Below, piece by piece: positions 62,498 to 64,000 of a DNA stretch of 64,000 nucleotides. Source of the DNA: JABWBD01 sp040768665 (GTDB taxonomy: Bacteria; Planctomycetota; Planctomycetia; Pirellulales; Thermoguttaceae). Within the stretch, counting starts at the first letter, position 1, and every line of letters begins with the position of its first letter. Made by a program: the position numbers and the translations under genes. Under the pieces are notes generated by a model. It worked only from the letters and a program-made list of their open reading frames with translations. It searched no databases and was not told the origin of the DNA. The stretch lies in the NCBI GenBank assembly GCA_040768665.1, contig JAXGMN010000026.1:62001-126000 (forward strand), written 5' to 3'.

Positions 62498-62695
62498 ATG
62501 TGTCGAACCCCCAGTTACCCAACTCCTTACAACGCTTATCCTCGCGATGTGACGGCACCTGGGCCATATCAGCAGTCCGGAGTGGCGCAATCAGAGACTA
62601 CAGGTGGCCCACCCGACGAGGGGGCGCAACAGCAGCCGAAGAATGGCGACGAGCCGCTGTCGCCGGGCGAACCGCCACGCGAACCAAGGGAGTAA
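62498..62695 (+). CDS. Possible 65-residue proline-rich protein
   Basis: A short open frame 12 bp after the protease gene encodes a low-complexity, proline/glycine/glutamate-rich peptide (TPSYPTPYNAYPRDVTAPGP). No good ribosome binding site is seen and there is no recognisable domain. It may be non-coding. It is listed because it follows the protease gene directly. Confidence 0.3.
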   Translation: MCRTPSYPTPYNAYPRDVTAPGPYQQSGVAQSETTGGPPDEGAQQQPKNGDEPLSPGEPPREPRE

Positions 62696-62932
62696 GCAAT
62701 TGGAGCGCGGACGCTGAGGAATCGAAACCGGGACGGAGCTAGATTTTGGTACTCGACAACCAGCCGCGTTTCAGTTCCGATTTCTCTGGTGAAGCCGGAG
62801 GGGCCTGAGCGACCGGACGAGACGGAGCGGGTCTGACCGGCGGATCCGGAGTTGGCTAGCAGCGGCGCAACTGCCCCAGGCTTCCTGGGAAAGTCGACAC
62901 GGCACTCCGCGAGGCAGTCCCTCACCGAATGG
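62696..62932. other. Intergenic region downstream of the protease gene
   Basis: No gene, repeat or clear terminator is seen in this stretch between the end of the possible small frame and the converging helix-turn-helix gene. Confidence 0.5.
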
Positions 62933-63415
62933 TCACGACAGTTCTTCCCACCATGCTTTCAGCGCCAAGACAGCCTCTGCGGAAACCTCGACGCCAGTCT
63001 TTTCTGCGTATCGAGCCACCGCCCGAGGTACAAACGGCCGCCATTCAGTCCCTTGTCCCGATTTCCGTGCTGCCATCAGCACAGCCATTCGCTTGACCCG
63101 CACCTCGTGAGGAATGTTCTGTGCTAAGCGGCCATCGTCTTCGCGGATCGGTTGACGCTGCGGGGTCGTGCGCCAGCGGCGGTAGCTCTCCTGCGGTGTT
63201 ACGGGCGGTGACGACTCGCGACGCCGAAGGAACTCCTCAAGGGCTGCCGAAGAAATTCGCCAGCGCGGGCGCATTGTCAGGCGTTCAGCTACGTTCACTG
63301 CGCGCAATTCGCCATTACGGATCCAGGTGAGCACTTTTTGGGAGTCAACGCCAAGCTGTTTCGCAAGTTGTGGCGGCGTCAGCCACTTGGAGTCGCCGAA
63401 GTGTTGCTGAGTCAT
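62933..63415 (-). CDS. Excisionase/MerR-like helix-turn-helix protein
   Basis: This 160-residue protein has an N-terminal winged helix-turn-helix of the excisionase/MerR type (WLTPPQLAKQLGVDSQKVLT, then WRISSAALEEFLRRR), followed by a basic linker and a helical C-terminus (YAEKTGVEVSAEAVLALKAW). The ATG at 63415 is chosen because the domain starts just after it; the frame is open back to 63487. Such proteins regulate mobile elements or small operons. It lies at the right edge of the accessory region, but no integrase or attachment site is visible. Confidence 0.78.
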   Translation of the reverse strand: MTQQHFGDSKWLTPPQLAKQLGVDSQKVLTWIRNGELRAVNVAERLTMRPRWRISSAALEEFLRRRESSPPVTPQESYRRWRTTPQRQPIREDDGRLAQNIPHEVRVKRMAVLMAARKSGQGTEWRPFVPRAVARYAEKTGVEVSAEAVLALKAWWEELS

Positions 63416-63629
63416 CGTTTTAGACCAAGAAGGAGTGTTCTCGCCCCTGCATGTCCGATGATAGTGGAATCTCCAAGTGGTCGGCAATCAAGCAGTCAAC
63501 TCGAATCACGTCGCTGGCGGGGTGGCCCTGCTCGTCTTTCAAACTCCGCACGTTTGGCATTGCGAGTGTGGCGGGGCGGCCCTGCTAGCGTGTGACGAAA
63601 CTCAACCCGTTCGGCTGCGGTCAGTGTGG

Positions 63630-63690
63630 CACTGCTTGGCGTTGAAGGTGCGAACCATCGGAGCTGGGCTTACCACAACGCCAAGCAGTG
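63630..63690. repeat. 15-bp perfect inverted repeat, copy 1
   Basis: CACTGCTTGGCGTTG (63630-63644) pairs perfectly with 63676-63690 around a 31-nt loop. The outer part of the stem, CACTGCTT/AAGCAGTG, is shared with the second hairpin at 63834-63894. Confidence 0.75.
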
Positions 63691-63833
63691 TTCGTTGGCG
63701 GACTGGCGGACTGAGTGACCGCTGCAACTCCCGAACCGCGGCGTTAAGTTTGTGTCGACCGGCTGATTGGTTGAAATCGATACCGCGGTGTTCATGCCCC
63801 GGAAAGGGATCGCCGAGTTCTGTCCCGCTCGAA

Positions 63834-63894
63834 CACTGCTTGCGATTGTGGTAGGCCCTTCTCGTATGGAGAACCAATTCAATCGCAAGCAGTG
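63834..63894. repeat. 15-bp perfect inverted repeat, copy 2
   Basis: CACTGCTTGCGATTG (63834-63848) pairs perfectly with 63880-63894 around a 31-nt loop. Stem and loop lengths equal those of copy 1 at 63630-63690, while the inner stem differs and is still fully paired. Confidence 0.75.
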
Positions 63895-64000
63895 GCACAC
63901 AGACGCGTCATCCGGCAGTTGCAGGAGGATTCGGGGCAGTGGCTGTTGAGGACACACTCCCGTACCGATTTGCTGATCGTGAGCGACGGCGATGGTCCAC

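Larger units (their letters stand above)
63416..64000. other. Right-end non-coding stretch with palindromes
   Basis: No gene is supported in the last 585 bases. The region has two long hairpins (63630-63690 and 63834-63894) and a near-duplicate phrase (GTGGCGGGGTGGCCCTGCT and a copy with one base changed, about 63510-63590). Open frames here are low-complexity or overlap the palindromes. Confidence 0.5.

Noticed and set aside
62498..62695. Treating the small proline-rich frame as a secure gene of the protease operon
   Set aside because: No ribosome binding site, low complexity and no domain; kept only at low confidence.

Overview
The window looks like a piece of a Planctomycetota chromosome, probably of the Pirellulales type. 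I infer this from the high GC content and from a gene set typical of that group: secreted glycoside-hydrolase-like proteins, a Tat-exported Gfo/Idh/MocA protein, a PQQ-type propeller fused to a methyltransferase-like domain, DUF4058 and SEC-C proteins, and abundant short palindromic repeats. No rRNA, tRNA or CRISPR array is visible, and no marker gene fixes the genus.

Layout. 1-2653 (minus): a 3'-truncated sialidase-family protein behind a PfkB sugar kinase. 3004-7636 (plus): an RND efflux adaptor and permease, ended by a perfect hairpin. 7786-9529 (minus): gdhA with a small unknown gene upstream. 10067-10775: a tandem array of a 71-bp palindromic repeat, with a MITE-like element inside it. 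10826-14115 (minus): a membrane histidine kinase and an NtrC-type regulator. 14216-19769 (minus): two large secreted proteins (TIM-barrel-like and beta-helix), followed by a decayed copy of the beta-helix gene start. 20475-24443: an HrpA-like helicase whose 3' end carries several frameshifts. 24595-29181: a Tat-exported oxidoreductase and a secreted esterase/alpha-galactosidase-like fusion, separated by REP-like hairpins. 29239-34886: an unknown protein, a dicarboxylate symporter and the methyltransferase/PQQ-propeller fusion. 35127-39839: SEC-C, DUF4058 and DUF1444-like proteins. 40041-43514 (minus): a tightly packed STAS / GspE ATPase / RNase HII-like / metallo-hydrolase cluster. 44163-45440: a DegT-type aminotransferase. 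45621-51992 (plus): a GH38 alpha-mannosidase-like gene, a URO-D-family protein and a sodium:solute symporter, the last two overlapping.

52448-63415 is an accessory region. It holds the remains of a ParD antitoxin, the first 135 codons of a type IIG-like restriction enzyme, a broken OLD-like ATPase, and a PD-(D/E)XK-type gene cut in two by a 3949-bp IS66-family transposon. The transposon has 22-bp inverted ends and an exact 8-bp target duplication, GCTGAAAC. Removing the element and one copy of the duplication restores a single 497-codon frame. Between tnpB and tnpC the transposon carries a DUF4338 gene, the family of DruA from the Druantia anti-phage system. A ClpP/SppA-like serine protease gene (SDH family) follows the split gene on the same strand. 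This transposon with its DruA-like cargo, and the split nuclease-like/protease pair, are the most interesting parts of the window.

The repeats form a second theme. Several hairpins (10067-10775, 26063-26205) share an 8-bp stem and 5-nt loop, with compensatory base changes between copies. Other inverted-repeat elements lie at 30093-30236, 39918-40038 and 63630-63894.
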